From: an uncultured Modestobacter sp.
Lineage (GTDB): Bacteria; Actinomycetota; Actinomycetes; Mycobacteriales; Geodermatophilaceae
DNA: 64,000 nucleotides
Reading direction: 5' to 3'
Assembly: GCF_947486615.1 (NCBI RefSeq)
Contig: NZ_CANKUD010000003.1
Span: forward strand, 186,001-250,000
Shown here: piece after piece, positions 8,019 to 15,668 of the stretch
Layout of the letters: each line of letters begins with the position of its first letter
Numbering within the stretch: position 1 is the first letter of the stretch
Position numbers and translations under genes: made by a program
Notes under the pieces: model-generated
What the model saw: only the letters and a program-made list of their open reading frames with translations
Database searches by the model: none
What the model was told of the DNA's origin: nothing

Positions 8019-8537
8019 ATGGCGAAGCGGACAGCGATCGGGACCATCGGCACGGGCCGCCGCGGGATCAGCACGCTGGGGTGGGTGCTGCGCGGCGCGG
8101 CCGCCGGTGCGGCCGGCACGACGGCGCTCAACGCGGTCACCTACCTGGACATGGTGGTGCGCGGGCGGGGCAGCAGCTCGACGCCGGAGCAGACCGTCGA
8201 GGCGCTGGCCGACAAGGCGCACGTGCAGATCCCCGGCGACGAGGAGACCCGGCAGAACCGGGTGTCCGGACTCGGCCCGCTCACCGGGCTGTTCGCCGGT
8301 GTCGGGACCGGGGTCGCCGTCGGCGTGGCCCGCGCCGCCGGCTTCCGGTCCCGGCCCGCCGTGGGCACCGCCCTGATCGCCGGCGGGGTGCTGGTCGCCG
8401 CCAACGGGCCGATGACCGCCCTGGGCATCACCGACCCGCGCACCTGGTCGGCGAGTTCCTGGCTGAGCGACCTCGTGCCGCACATCGCCTACGCCGCGGT
8501 CGTGAAGACGACGATGGACGCCTTCGATCGGCTCTGA
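8019..8537 (+). CDS. Hypothetical membrane-associated protein
   Basis: A 172-residue protein I cannot assign to a function. It starts MAKRTAIGTIGTGRRG, then a Gly/Ala helix (LRGAAAGAAGTTALNAVTY), a polar region with EQTVEALADKAHVQIPGDEE, and two further Gly/Ala-rich spans (LFAGVGTGVAVGVARAAGF and TALIAGGVLVAANG). A helix near the end contains WLSDLVPHIAYAAVVKT. The spans are weakly hydrophobic, so two or three membrane helices are likely. Proteins of this look are common in actinobacteria without known role. It sits 41 bp after the NTR-like gene and 68 bp before the PPOX gene, all on the plus strand. Confidence 0.6.
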   Translation: MAKRTAIGTIGTGRRGISTLGWVLRGAAAGAAGTTALNAVTYLDMVVRGRGSSSTPEQTVEALADKAHVQIPGDEETRQNRVSGLGPLTGLFAGVGTGVAVGVARAAGFRSRPAVGTALIAGGVLVAANGPMTALGITDPRTWSASSWLSDLVPHIAYAAVVKTTMDAFDRL

Positions 8538-8605
8538 CGGGACACCCCGGCTGCGAGCACGCCCAGGAGCACGCCTCGGACGCAGCCGGGGGCCAGACTG
8601 GCCGG

Positions 8606-9226
8606 GTGGACGAGATCACCACCGAGGCCGAGCTCCGCGAGCTGATCGGTGAGCCGCTGCCCCGGGCCGCGACCAAGGACCGCCCGTCGCTCGACGAGGT
8701 CGACCGCCAGTGGCTGGCGGCCTCACCCTTCTGCCTGGTGGCGACGTCGTCCGCCGACGGCAGCTGCGACGTCTCGCCCAAAGGCGACCCGCCCGGGTTC
8801 ACCGTCGTCCTCGACGACCGGACCATCGCGTTGCCGGAGCGGGCCGGCAACCGCCGCGCCGACGGGTTCCGCAACATTCTGTCCAACCCGCACGTCGGGC
8901 TGATCTACCTGGTGCCCGGGCGCACCGACACCTTCCGGGTGCAGGGCCGGGCCCGGCTGGTGCGCGACGCGGACCTGCTCGACCGGATGGTGGTGCGGGG
9001 CAACCGGCCGCTGCTGGCGATGGTGGTGGAGATCGAGTCGGTCTTCTTCCACTGCGCCAAGGCGTTCATGCGGTCCCGGCTCTGGGACCCGGCCAGCTGG
9101 GACGCCGACGACCTGCCCACCCGGGCCCAGATCGCGCACGCGCAGGAGGCGGCCGCCACCCCGCTGGCCGAGCTCGAGCGGTACTACGGCGAGCAGTACG
9201 CCGCCGGCCTCTACCCGACCGCCTGA
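8606..9226 (+). CDS. Pyridoxamine 5'-phosphate oxidase-like FMN flavoprotein (MSMEG_1061-type)
   Basis: The 206-residue product has the split-barrel flavoprotein fold. ASPFCLVATSSADGSCDVSP is the first strand pair, KGDPPGFTVVLDDRTIALPE the second. RADGFRNILSNPHVGLIYLV and RVQGRARLVRD follow, the FMN phosphate and dimer-interface regions. The C-terminal FHCAKAFMRSRLWDP is typical of the MSMEG_1061 subgroup. These enzymes bind FMN or F420 and reduce or oxidise small substrates; the substrate here is unknown. Start GTG at 8606 follows GGGGGCC. Its last 16 bp overlap the end of the convergent racemase gene. Confidence 0.82.
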   Translation: MDEITTEAELRELIGEPLPRAATKDRPSLDEVDRQWLAASPFCLVATSSADGSCDVSPKGDPPGFTVVLDDRTIALPERAGNRRADGFRNILSNPHVGLIYLVPGRTDTFRVQGRARLVRDADLLDRMVVRGNRPLLAMVVEIESVFFHCAKAFMRSRLWDPASWDADDLPTRAQIAHAQEAAATPLAELERYYGEQYAAGLYPTA

Positions 9227-9939
9227 TCGTCTCCGGCCAGCGCCGCGGTGACCGCGGCCTCCGCATGCAGCCGGGTGGTCGGGAAGACCGGCACCGGGCT
9301 GTCGGCCTGGCCGATCAGCAGCTCGATCTCCGTGCACCCCAGCACGACGCCCTGCGCACCGGCGTCGACCAGCCGCCGGATGACCTCGCGGTAGGCGGCC
9401 CGGGACTCCTCCCGGACGACGCCCACGCACAGCTCGTCGTAGATGACCCGGTGCACCAGGGCCCGGTCGTCGGCCGGCGGGACCAGCACCCGCAACCCGT
9501 GGCCGGCCAGCCGGTCCCGGTAGAAGTCCTGCTCCATGGTGAAGGCGGTGCCCAGCAGGCCGACCGAGTCGAGGCCGGCTGCCCGCACCGCTGCTGCCGT
9601 GGCGTCGGCCAGGTGCAGCAGGGGGATGCCGACGGCGTCCTGCACCTGATCGGCCACCTTGTGCATGGTGTTGGTGCACAGCAGCAGGAGCTCGGCGCCC
9701 GCCGCCTCGAGCCCGCGGGCGGCCTCGGCCAGCAGCTCACCGGCCTGCGCCCACTCCCCCGCGACCTGCAGCCGTTCGACCTCGGCGAAGTCCAGCGAGG
9801 CCAGCAGGCACCGGGCCGAGTGCAGCCCGCCCAGCCGTTCCCGCACCAGTTCGTTGACCAGCCGGTAGTACTCGGCGCTGGACTCCCAGCTCATCCCACC
9901 GAGCATCCCGATCACCCGCTGCCGCCGCACGGGCGACAT
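9211..9939 (-). CDS. Aspartate/glutamate racemase family protein
   Basis: A 242-residue cofactor-independent racemase. VIGMLGGMSWESSAEYYRLV is the N-terminal substrate-binding motif. The first catalytic cysteine lies in LLLCTNTMHKVAD and the second in VVLGCTEIELLIG, so both acid/base cysteines of the family are present. PLLHLADATAAAV and VGLLGTAFTMEQDFY are also typical of the YgeA/aspartate racemase branch. It interconverts L- and D-amino acids in the cytoplasm; Asp is more likely than Glu by similarity, but this is not proven. The ATG at 9939 is two bases after the stop of the upstream hydrolase gene, so the two form an operon. Confidence 0.88.
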   Translation of the reverse strand: MSPVRRQRVIGMLGGMSWESSAEYYRLVNELVRERLGGLHSARCLLASLDFAEVERLQVAGEWAQAGELLAEAARGLEAAGAELLLLCTNTMHKVADQVQDAVGIPLLHLADATAAAVRAAGLDSVGLLGTAFTMEQDFYRDRLAGHGLRVLVPPADDRALVHRVIYDELCVGVVREESRAAYREVIRRLVDAGAQGVVLGCTEIELLIGQADSPVPVFPTTRLHAEAAVTAALAGDDQAVG

Positions 9940-9941
9940 GA

Positions 9942-11267
9942 TCAACCCTGCCAGCCGCGCTCGTCCACCCCTCCGGGCACCGGGGCTCCGGGGTCGTAGG
10001 GGGTGCGGGTGAACACGAACGTCGCCAGGTCCAGGTGGTCGGGGGCGATCCGCAGCGTCTCGCCGGCGTAGTAGCCGTCCAGCCCGACCCAGGTGCCGTC
10101 GTCCCGGGCGGCGAACCGGCTGGCCCGCCCGGCCCGGCCGGGCAGCGGCCCCAGGTGCAGCAGCCCGCCGGGCTGTGCCCGCAGCACGTGCGGCGCCGGG
10201 CCCCAGAACCAGACGCCCAGCACCTCCAGCGGCACCGGCGGGACCGACGGCGTCCACGGCTCGACGATGCGGGGCTCGGCGGACCGGACGTCGGCGAGCA
10301 GTCCGGGCAGCAGCGGTTCGAGCCCGCTGGTGGTGTTGGCCAGGCTGACCGCGCCGAGCTGCTCGGCCCGGTCGACGAACACCCCGGCCAGGAACCCGGG
10401 CATCGACCCGCCGTGCCCGAGGAGGGTGTGACCGTCGACCCGGAGCACCTGCAGGCCCAGCCCGTACGCCGACCAGCCGGGTACCGAGGCGTCGACCCCG
10501 GCCGGCACCGTCATCTCCTCCAGCGTGGCCGGGGCGAGCACGTCAGCGGTATCGCCGAGCAGGAAGGCGGCGAACCCGGCCAGGTCGGTCAGGGTGGCCC
10601 AGAGCTGCCCGGCGGCGGCCATCACCCCGGCGTCGTGCTCGGGTTCGGGCAGCACCACGTCGGCCCAGGGGTGCACCGCCGATCCCTGCGCCGCCCGTCC
10701 GCTGGGCCGGGGCGTCGTGCGGGTCATGCCCAGCGGGGCGAGCACCTCGTCCCGGACGGCGTCCTCCCACGACCGGCCCCGGTGCCGGGCGACCAGCTCG
10801 CCGAGGAGACCGAAGCCCAGGTTGGAGTAGTGGAACCGCCGGGCCGCGCCGAGGACGACGTCGGCGCCGGTGAGCTGCAGGTCGGCCAGCGGCCCGCCGG
10901 GCACCCGCTCCCACCACCCGCCGGGGCTCTCCGAGGTCGCGCCGGCCAGGTGGGCGAGCAGCTGGCCGACGGTGCGGTCGCCCAGCGGCGTGCCGGGCAC
11001 GTGCTGCTCCAGCAGGTCGTCGAGGCCGAGCCGGCCCTCGTCGCGCAGCCGCATCACCACCACGGCGGTGACGGTCTTGCTGATCGAGCCGAGCCGGTAC
11101 TGGACGTCGGTGTGCGGCTCGGCGACGTCGCCGCGCCCGGCCGACCAGGCCAGTCCGCCGTCCCGGACGACGCCGGCGACCAGGCTCGGCGCCCGGCTGT
11201 CCCGCTGCACCCGGGCGGTGCGGGCGAGCAGCGTGCGGGCGGTGGCGGGGAGGACCGGCTCGACCAC
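9942..11267 (-). CDS. Serine hydrolase, class C beta-lactamase / D-Ala-D-Ala carboxypeptidase family
   Basis: This 441-residue protein carries the penicillin-recognising triad: SISK (Ser61, Lys64) within YRLGSISKTVTAVVVMRL, the YSN in RRFHYSNLGFGLLGELV, and the HGG motif in HTLLGHGGSMPGFLAG. AHLAGATSE and WSAYGLGLQVLRVDG are further family matches. No clear signal peptide is seen, so it may be cytoplasmic, as with esterase EstB-like members. A C-terminal domain of about 120 residues (VLGVWFWGPAPH, GYYAGETLRI) is a beta-rich add-on found in some homologues. It may act on D-amino-acid peptides or esters. The neighbouring amino-acid racemase is consistent with a D-amino-acid role, but this is inference. 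Confidence 0.85.
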   Translation of the reverse strand: MVEPVLPATARTLLARTARVQRDSRAPSLVAGVVRDGGLAWSAGRGDVAEPHTDVQYRLGSISKTVTAVVVMRLRDEGRLGLDDLLEQHVPGTPLGDRTVGQLLAHLAGATSESPGGWWERVPGGPLADLQLTGADVVLGAARRFHYSNLGFGLLGELVARHRGRSWEDAVRDEVLAPLGMTRTTPRPSGRAAQGSAVHPWADVVLPEPEHDAGVMAAAGQLWATLTDLAGFAAFLLGDTADVLAPATLEEMTVPAGVDASVPGWSAYGLGLQVLRVDGHTLLGHGGSMPGFLAGVFVDRAEQLGAVSLANTTSGLEPLLPGLLADVRSAEPRIVEPWTPSVPPVPLEVLGVWFWGPAPHVLRAQPGGLLHLGPLPGRAGRASRFAARDDGTWVGLDGYYAGETLRIAPDHLDLATFVFTRTPYDPGAPVPGGVDERGWQG

Positions 11268-11275
11268 GGTGGGGC

Positions 11276-11617
11276 TCAGCGGACCGGCTCGGCGGCGTCC
11301 ACCGGCAGCCGGCCGGTGCGGTGCGCCCAGCGCTCGAACCAGATGGTGACCAGCGGCGGGATCGAGGCCGCCAGGGCCAGCACGGCGGTGCGCGGCGTCC
11401 AGCGGAGCACCCGCCAGGCCAGCAGGGTGACCAGCACGTAGGCGACGAAGACCGCGCCGTGCACCGGACCGAAGACCTGCACACCGAGCTCGGAGGCGTT
11501 CAGCACCCGCTTGACGAACATGCCGGCCAGCAGCAGCACCCAGGACACCGCCTCGGCGATGGCGACGGCCCGGAAGGCGCGGGCGACGGTGCGCGGATCG
11601 GTCAGGGCGGCGGGCAC
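11276..11617 (-). CDS. DUF3817 domain integral membrane protein
   Basis: A 113-residue protein with three membrane spans: AIAEAVSWVLLLAGMFVKRV, FGPVHGAVFVAYVLVTLLAW and AVLALAASIPPLVTIWFERW. The AEAVSWVLLL, VxxxGPVHGxxF and WFERW elements are the DUF3817 signature, common in actinobacteria and of unknown role (YdzA-like). The GTG at 11617 is four bases after GAGGAG. It lies nine bases upstream of the serine hydrolase on the same strand, so these genes and the racemase probably share a transcript. Confidence 0.85.
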   Translation of the reverse strand: MPAALTDPRTVARAFRAVAIAEAVSWVLLLAGMFVKRVLNASELGVQVFGPVHGAVFVAYVLVTLLAWRVLRWTPRTAVLALAASIPPLVTIWFERWAHRTGRLPVDAAEPVR

Positions 11618-11750
11618 GGTACTCCTCGGTGTCGGGCCGGTGGCGTCCCGACCATGGTGCCCGGCGCGAGCGTGCCGGGGCAGCGGCGGATGCGTGATCG
11701 TCACCACCGGGGCGTGGTGCGAGCGGGCCCGGCCGGCGGGCCCGGACGCG

Positions 11751-11788
11751 CCGGTGCCCCGGCCGCCGTCAGGCGACCGGGGCACCGG
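11751..11788 (-). terminator. Hairpin terminator after the NlpC/P60 gene
   Basis: A perfect 12-bp inverted repeat (ccggtgccccgg at 11751-11762, complement at 11777-11788) with a 14-base loop begins 26 bp past the NlpC/P60 stop codon. Confidence 0.75.
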
Positions 11789-11813
11789 TGGGTGTCGCGG
11801 GGTGGTGCGGGTG

Positions 11814-12962
11814 TCAGCCGACCCGGCGCATCGCGGTGATGCTGCCCATGACGTCGATGCTGGCCACCTTGACCACGTCACCCGACGTCGGCGCGTGGAC
11901 CATCTGGCCGTTGCCGATGTAGATGCCGACGTGGCTCACCGGGGAGTAGAAGGCGATGATGTCGCCCGGCTGCAGCTCGGACCGCGAGACGGCCCGGCCG
12001 ACGGTGGCCTGCTGGCTGCTGCTGCGCGGGAGGTTGACCCCGGCGGCGGCGTAGGCGTACTTGACCAGGCCGGAGCAGTCGTAGGAACCCGGGCCGGTGG
12101 CGCCCCAGACGTAGGGCTTGCCGCGCTGGGCCATCGCCACGTTGACCGCGGTGGCGGCCGCGCCGCTGCCGGCCACGACCGGCGTGGACGCCGCCGGGGC
12201 AGCAGCCGACGACGACGAGGAGGACGACGAGGACGACGAGGACGACGAAGCGGACGGGCGGTCGGCCCGCGACGCCGACTGCGAGGCGTTGCGCTCGGCG
12301 GCGGCCGCGGCGACCGCTGCGGCGTGCTGCTCGGCGAGGACGCGGGCCCGCTCGCGCTCCTCGGCGGAGAGGCGGTCGTACTCGGCCTGGTACTCGGCGA
12401 TCTGGGTGTTCAGGTCGGCCTGGCGGGCGGCGACCTCGTCGACCAGGGCCTTGGCGTCGGCGGCGGCCTTCTCGGCGGCGGCCTTGGCCTCGTCGGCGAC
12501 GACGGTGGCCTCCTGGGCATCGCCCAGGATCTCGTTGTTGTGCCCGGCGATGCTGTCGAGCGTGCCCATCCGCTCGATCATCTGCTCGGCGGACTCGCTG
12601 GTGAGCATGGCCTGCAGCGAGGTCAGCTGCTCGCCGGTGAAGGCGCTGCGGGCGACCTCACGCACGTGGTCACGGGCCTCGACGACCGCGGCCTCGGCGG
12701 CCTTCAGCTCGGCGGCGGCCTTGGTCGCGGCGGCCTGCTGGGCGGTCAGCTGGTCGCTGGCGGCGTGCAGCTCCTCGGTGACGACCTCGAGGTCGTGACC
12801 GCGCTCGGCGATGAGGGCGGCGGCCTCCTGGGAGGTCTCCGGCGTTTCGGGAGCGGCGAGCGCGGGAAGCGGAGAGAGGGCGACGCCACTGGCGGCGACA
12901 ACGGTGAACAGGACCCGGCGGCCGGAACGGCCACGCCGAGCAGAGGTGTGCGAACTCGCCAT
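11814..12962 (-). CDS. Secreted NlpC/P60 (C40) peptidoglycan endopeptidase with coiled coil
   Basis: This 382-residue exported wall hydrolase resembles RipA. It has a signal peptide (RRVLFTVVAASGVALS, cleavage near ALAA) and a long Ala/Glu-rich coiled coil at residues about 40-210. A Ser-rich linker with 14 consecutive Ser codons follows, then the C-terminal NlpC/P60 domain (about 260-382). The catalytic Cys is in YDCSGLVKYAY, the first His in SHVGIYIGNG, and the third polar position is His in MVHAPTSGD. It would cut the D-Glu-DAP bond of wall peptides at division. The ATG at 12962 is chosen; a GTG at 12989 is in frame. The leader carries a c-di-AMP riboswitch, the usual control of such genes in actinobacteria. 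Confidence 0.9.
   Translation of the reverse strand: MASSHTSARRGRSGRRVLFTVVAASGVALSPLPALAAPETPETSQEAAALIAERGHDLEVVTEELHAASDQLTAQQAAATKAAAELKAAEAAVVEARDHVREVARSAFTGEQLTSLQAMLTSESAEQMIERMGTLDSIAGHNNEILGDAQEATVVADEAKAAAEKAAADAKALVDEVAARQADLNTQIAEYQAEYDRLSAEERERARVLAEQHAAAVAAAAAERNASQSASRADRPSASSSSSSSSSSSSSSAAAPAASTPVVAGSGAAATAVNVAMAQRGKPYVWGATGPGSYDCSGLVKYAYAAAGVNLPRSSSQQATVGRAVSRSELQPGDIIAFYSPVSHVGIYIGNGQMVHAPTSGDVVKVASIDVMGSITAMRRVG
12207..12248 (-). repeat. In-frame Ser-codon microsatellite in the NlpC/P60 linker
   Basis: Fourteen successive TCG/TCC codons form a near-tandem 9-bp repeat (gaggacgac on the plus strand). It encodes the flexible linker between the coiled coil and the peptidase domain. 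Such tracts change length by slippage in steps that keep frame. Confidence 0.8.
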
Positions 12963-12992
12963 GTTCGGCGGGTGTGTCCTTTCTTCCACCTG

Positions 12993-13145
12993 CCGCCTAC
13001 CGAGTTAGCTGACGGGTTCGGGCGGGAAGACGCCCGGCACCTCAGGGCCCGGATCGGGCCGCGAGGAGCTTCACCCCAGTGCTGCGGTGGGTCCCCGGTC
13101 CACGAGCCCGCGGGTGTCGCGGCGGGCCATGTGGTTCGGCGGCGG
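12993..13145 (-). ncRNA. ydaO/yuaA-type c-di-AMP riboswitch
   Basis: The leader of the NlpC/P60 gene, read on the minus strand, has the conserved blocks of this aptamer in order. CCGCCGAACC lies at the 5' end near 13145. GGACCGGGGACCCACC and then GGGGTGAA follow in the middle. CCCGAACCCGTCAGCTAAC and GGTAGGCGG close the 3' side near 12993. The terminal CCGCC (13141-13145) and GGCGG (12993-12997) pair to close P1. The aptamer ends about 30 bp before the start codon, followed by GGAAGAAAGG. By analogy with actinobacterial rpfA and NlpC genes, c-di-AMP binding would turn expression off. The switching structure itself is not resolved here. Confidence 0.9.
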
Positions 13146-13221
13146 TCCTGTCGGTCGTCACCCGGGTGGGCGACTGCGTTGCCCGTCAGGACCGCTGGTG
13201 ACCGTACGTGCGTTATGGGCT

Positions 13222-13297
13222 CGTGACAAACGGCTGGGCGCACTTTGTGCAGAAACTCCTGGCGTGTGCTGCAACACGCTCACCGAGCGTGACAAAC
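13222..13297. promoter_or_regulatory. Direct repeat - dyad - direct repeat upstream of the riboswitch
   Basis: CGTGACAAAC occurs at 13222-13231 and again at 13288-13297, exactly 66 bp apart. Between them lies an 18-bp dyad with arms GCGTGT (13262-13267) and ACACGC (13274-13279). The block sits 77-152 bp upstream of the aptamer and about 285 bp before the divergent GNAT gene, so it is a candidate binding region for the leader's promoter. The rest of the 437-bp stretch to 13581 shows no gene I can support. Confidence 0.4.
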
Positions 13298-13581
13298 ATG
13301 CCGAGTTTCCGGTCCGCACCACGGAGCGCCCTGCCTCCGAAGGGTCGGTCGACGGCACGACACGCGACCCGACCTGGTCGCTCGGACCGCTGGTCGGGAG
13401 GGGGGCGACTCGTCGGGCGCGGCTGCGACACCCGGTCGTTGGCGCGCGATCCGTCACGCTCCGCGACCGCCGCGCTGACCCGCCAGCGGGCCGGGGAGAG
13501 GGCGCGCACAGCCGGCGGTCGGATGCCTGCTCGAGCCCGGCCCACGGTGGCAACGCGGCGGCGGCGCGCCAGGATGAACCC

Positions 13582-14034
13582 GTGCCGACCCTCTCCACCA
13601 CCGCCTGGGACGACCCGGCCATCGCCGAGCTGACCGCCGCCCAGCAGGTCGAGCTGCGCGCCCGGTACGACGGGGCCGGCGAGCCCGGCGTGCCGCCGTC
13701 CGCCGCCGACGTGGCCGTCGTCCTGCTCGCCCGGGACGACGACGGGACGCCGATCGGCTGCGGCGCCCTGCGGCCGCTCACGGCGGACACCGCCGAGCTG
13801 AAGCGGATGTACGTCGTCCCCGCCGCCCGGGGCCGTGGGGTCTCCCGGCTGCTCCTCACCGCGCTGGAGGCCGCGGCGGTCGGTCGCGGCTGGCGGACAC
13901 TGCTGCTGGAGACCGGCCCGCGGCAGCCCGAGGCCGTGGGGCTGTACACCTCGGCCGGCTACCGGTCGGTGCCGGCGTTCGGGCACTACGTCGACGACCC
14001 GTTCTCGCTGTGCTTCGCCCGGGAGCTGGCGTGA
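13582..14034 (+). CDS. GNAT family N-acetyltransferase
   Basis: A 150-residue acyl-CoA acetyltransferase. The acetyl-CoA loop is AELKRMYVVPAARGRGVSRL, where the R-G-R-G-V-S stretch binds the pyrophosphate. Upstream is VVLLARDDDGTPIGCGALR (motif C/D strands); downstream is LLLETGPRQPEAVGLYTSAG with YRSVPAFGHY (motif B). The substrate is unknown. GTG at 13582 gives the family's usual length. Its stop overlaps the GTG of the FAD oxidoreductase by four bases, so the two are coupled. Confidence 0.85.
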   Translation: MPTLSTTAWDDPAIAELTAAQQVELRARYDGAGEPGVPPSAADVAVVLLARDDDGTPIGCGALRPLTADTAELKRMYVVPAARGRGVSRLLLTALEAAAVGRGWRTLLLETGPRQPEAVGLYTSAGYRSVPAFGHYVDDPFSLCFARELA

Positions 14035-15584
14035 GCACCGCCGCCCGGTACGACGCCGTCGTCGTGGGCGGGGGCCACAACGGCCTGACCGCCGCGGCCT
14101 ACCTGGCCCGGGCCGGCTGGTCGGTGCTGGTGCTGGAGCGGCGGGCCGGCCTCGGTGGTGCCGCGGTCAGCGAGCAGGTCTTCCCCGGGGTCGACGTCCG
14201 GCTCTCCGCGTACTCCTACCTGGTCAGCCTGCTGCCCGACCGGATCGTGTCCGACCTGCGCCTGCCGGTCCGGCTGCTCGACCGGCCGGTGGCCTCCTTC
14301 ACCCCGCTGCTGCGCGGCGGCCGACCGGGCGGGCTGCTGGTCGAGCGGGACGAGGGGCCGGAGACGGCGGCGTCCTTCCGGGCGCTCACCGGCTCGGACG
14401 CCGAGCTCGCCGGCTGGCAGCGCTTCTACGGCCGGCTCGCCACCCTGGCCGAGGACCTCGCCCCGACGCTGACCGAGCCGCTGCCCAGCGAGGCGGAGCT
14501 CACCGCCCGGCTGCGCGACCCGGGGATCTGGCACGACCTTCGGCAGCGACCGCTGGCCGACGTGGTCGCCGACCACCTGACCGACGACGACGTGCGGGGC
14601 ATCGCGCTCACCGACGGGCTGATCGGCACCTTTGCCGACGTGCACGCCGCCGACGGCCTGGCCGGGCGGTGCTTCCTGTACCACCTGGTCGGCAACGGCA
14701 CCGGCCGATGGCGGGTGCCGGTCGGTGGGATGGGCGCGGTCAGCGGCGCCCTCGCCGACGCCGCGCGGGCCGGCGGCGCCACGCTGGTCACCCGGGCCAC
14801 CGTCACCGCCCTGGACATCCGGACCCACGGCGTCACCGTGCACTGGACCGACGACGACGGGACGGCGCGCGCCGTGGACGCCGGCCACGTGGTGGGCGGT
14901 GCCGCGCCGGCGGTGCTGGACCAGCTGCTCGGCGCACCGTCGCCGACCCGCCCGTCCGGGTCGCAGCTGAAGATCAACATGGTGCTGCACCGACTGCCCG
15001 GGCTGCGGTCGGGCGCCGACCCGCACCGGGTGTTCGGCGGCACCGTGCACGTCGACGAGGGCGCCGGCCAGATCGATGCCGCGTACGCGCAGGCCGCAGC
15101 CGGGCGGCTGCCCGACGTCGTCCCGTTCGAGGTGTACTGCCACTCGCTCACCGATCCCTCGATCGTCGGCGACACCGGGCTGCACACCCTGACCCTGTTC
15201 GGGCTGCACACCCCGGCCGAGCTCTACGCCGCCGACCCGGCGGGCACCCGGGCGGAGGCGGTGCGGCGGGTCGTCGCCCAGCTCGACGCGCACCTGACCG
15301 AGCCGCTGGCCGGCTGCCTCGCAGTGGACGCCGACGGGCGGCCGTGCCTGCAGGCGTCCTCACCACTGGACGTAGAGGCGTCGCTGGCCATGCCGGGCGG
15401 GCACATCTTCCACGGCGACCTCTCCTGGCCGGTCGCCCTCGACCCGGCCCAGGCCGGCACCTGGGGCGTGACGACCGCGCACCCCCGGGTGGTGGCCGCC
15501 TCCTCCGGCGGCACCGTGCGCGGTGGCGCGGTCAGCGGCCTGGGCGGCTTCGCCGCCGTTCAGCACCTGCTCACCTCCCGCTGA
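14031..15584 (+). CDS. FAD-dependent oxidoreductase, phytoene desaturase/PYROXD2-like
   Basis: A 517-residue flavoprotein. Residues about 7-40 form the Rossmann FAD-binding motif VVVGGGHNGLTAAAYLARAG, then VLVLERRAGLGGAAVSEQVF, a pattern shared by the crtI/PYROXD2 group. The middle includes GRWRVPVGGMGAVSGALADA and the C-terminal FAD region has MPGGHIFHGDLSW and SGGTVRGGAVSGLGGFAAVQ. No other carotenoid genes are close, so a role in carotenoid synthesis is not supported. It may be a general amine or lipid oxidoreductase. The GTG start overlaps the GNAT stop. Confidence 0.85.
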   Translation: MSTAARYDAVVVGGGHNGLTAAAYLARAGWSVLVLERRAGLGGAAVSEQVFPGVDVRLSAYSYLVSLLPDRIVSDLRLPVRLLDRPVASFTPLLRGGRPGGLLVERDEGPETAASFRALTGSDAELAGWQRFYGRLATLAEDLAPTLTEPLPSEAELTARLRDPGIWHDLRQRPLADVVADHLTDDDVRGIALTDGLIGTFADVHAADGLAGRCFLYHLVGNGTGRWRVPVGGMGAVSGALADAARAGGATLVTRATVTALDIRTHGVTVHWTDDDGTARAVDAGHVVGGAAPAVLDQLLGAPSPTRPSGSQLKINMVLHRLPGLRSGADPHRVFGGTVHVDEGAGQIDAAYAQAAAGRLPDVVPFEVYCHSLTDPSIVGDTGLHTLTLFGLHTPAELYAADPAGTRAEAVRRVVAQLDAHLTEPLAGCLAVDADGRPCLQASSPLDVEASLAMPGGHIFHGDLSWPVALDPAQAGTWGVTTAHPRVVAASSGGTVRGGAVSGLGGFAAVQHLLTSR

Positions 15585-15668
15585 CCCGGACGACGGCCCG
15601 GGGCCGGCGCCGTGGCCCGACCGACGGCCCGGCGCGCGCAACCGGCAGCGGCGTGATCACCTGACCGG

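Noticed and set aside
14031-15584. Carotenoid phytoene desaturase CrtI
   Set aside because: The FAD motif fits, but no phytoene synthase or other carotenoid gene is nearby and PYROXD2-like enzymes share the same motifs.
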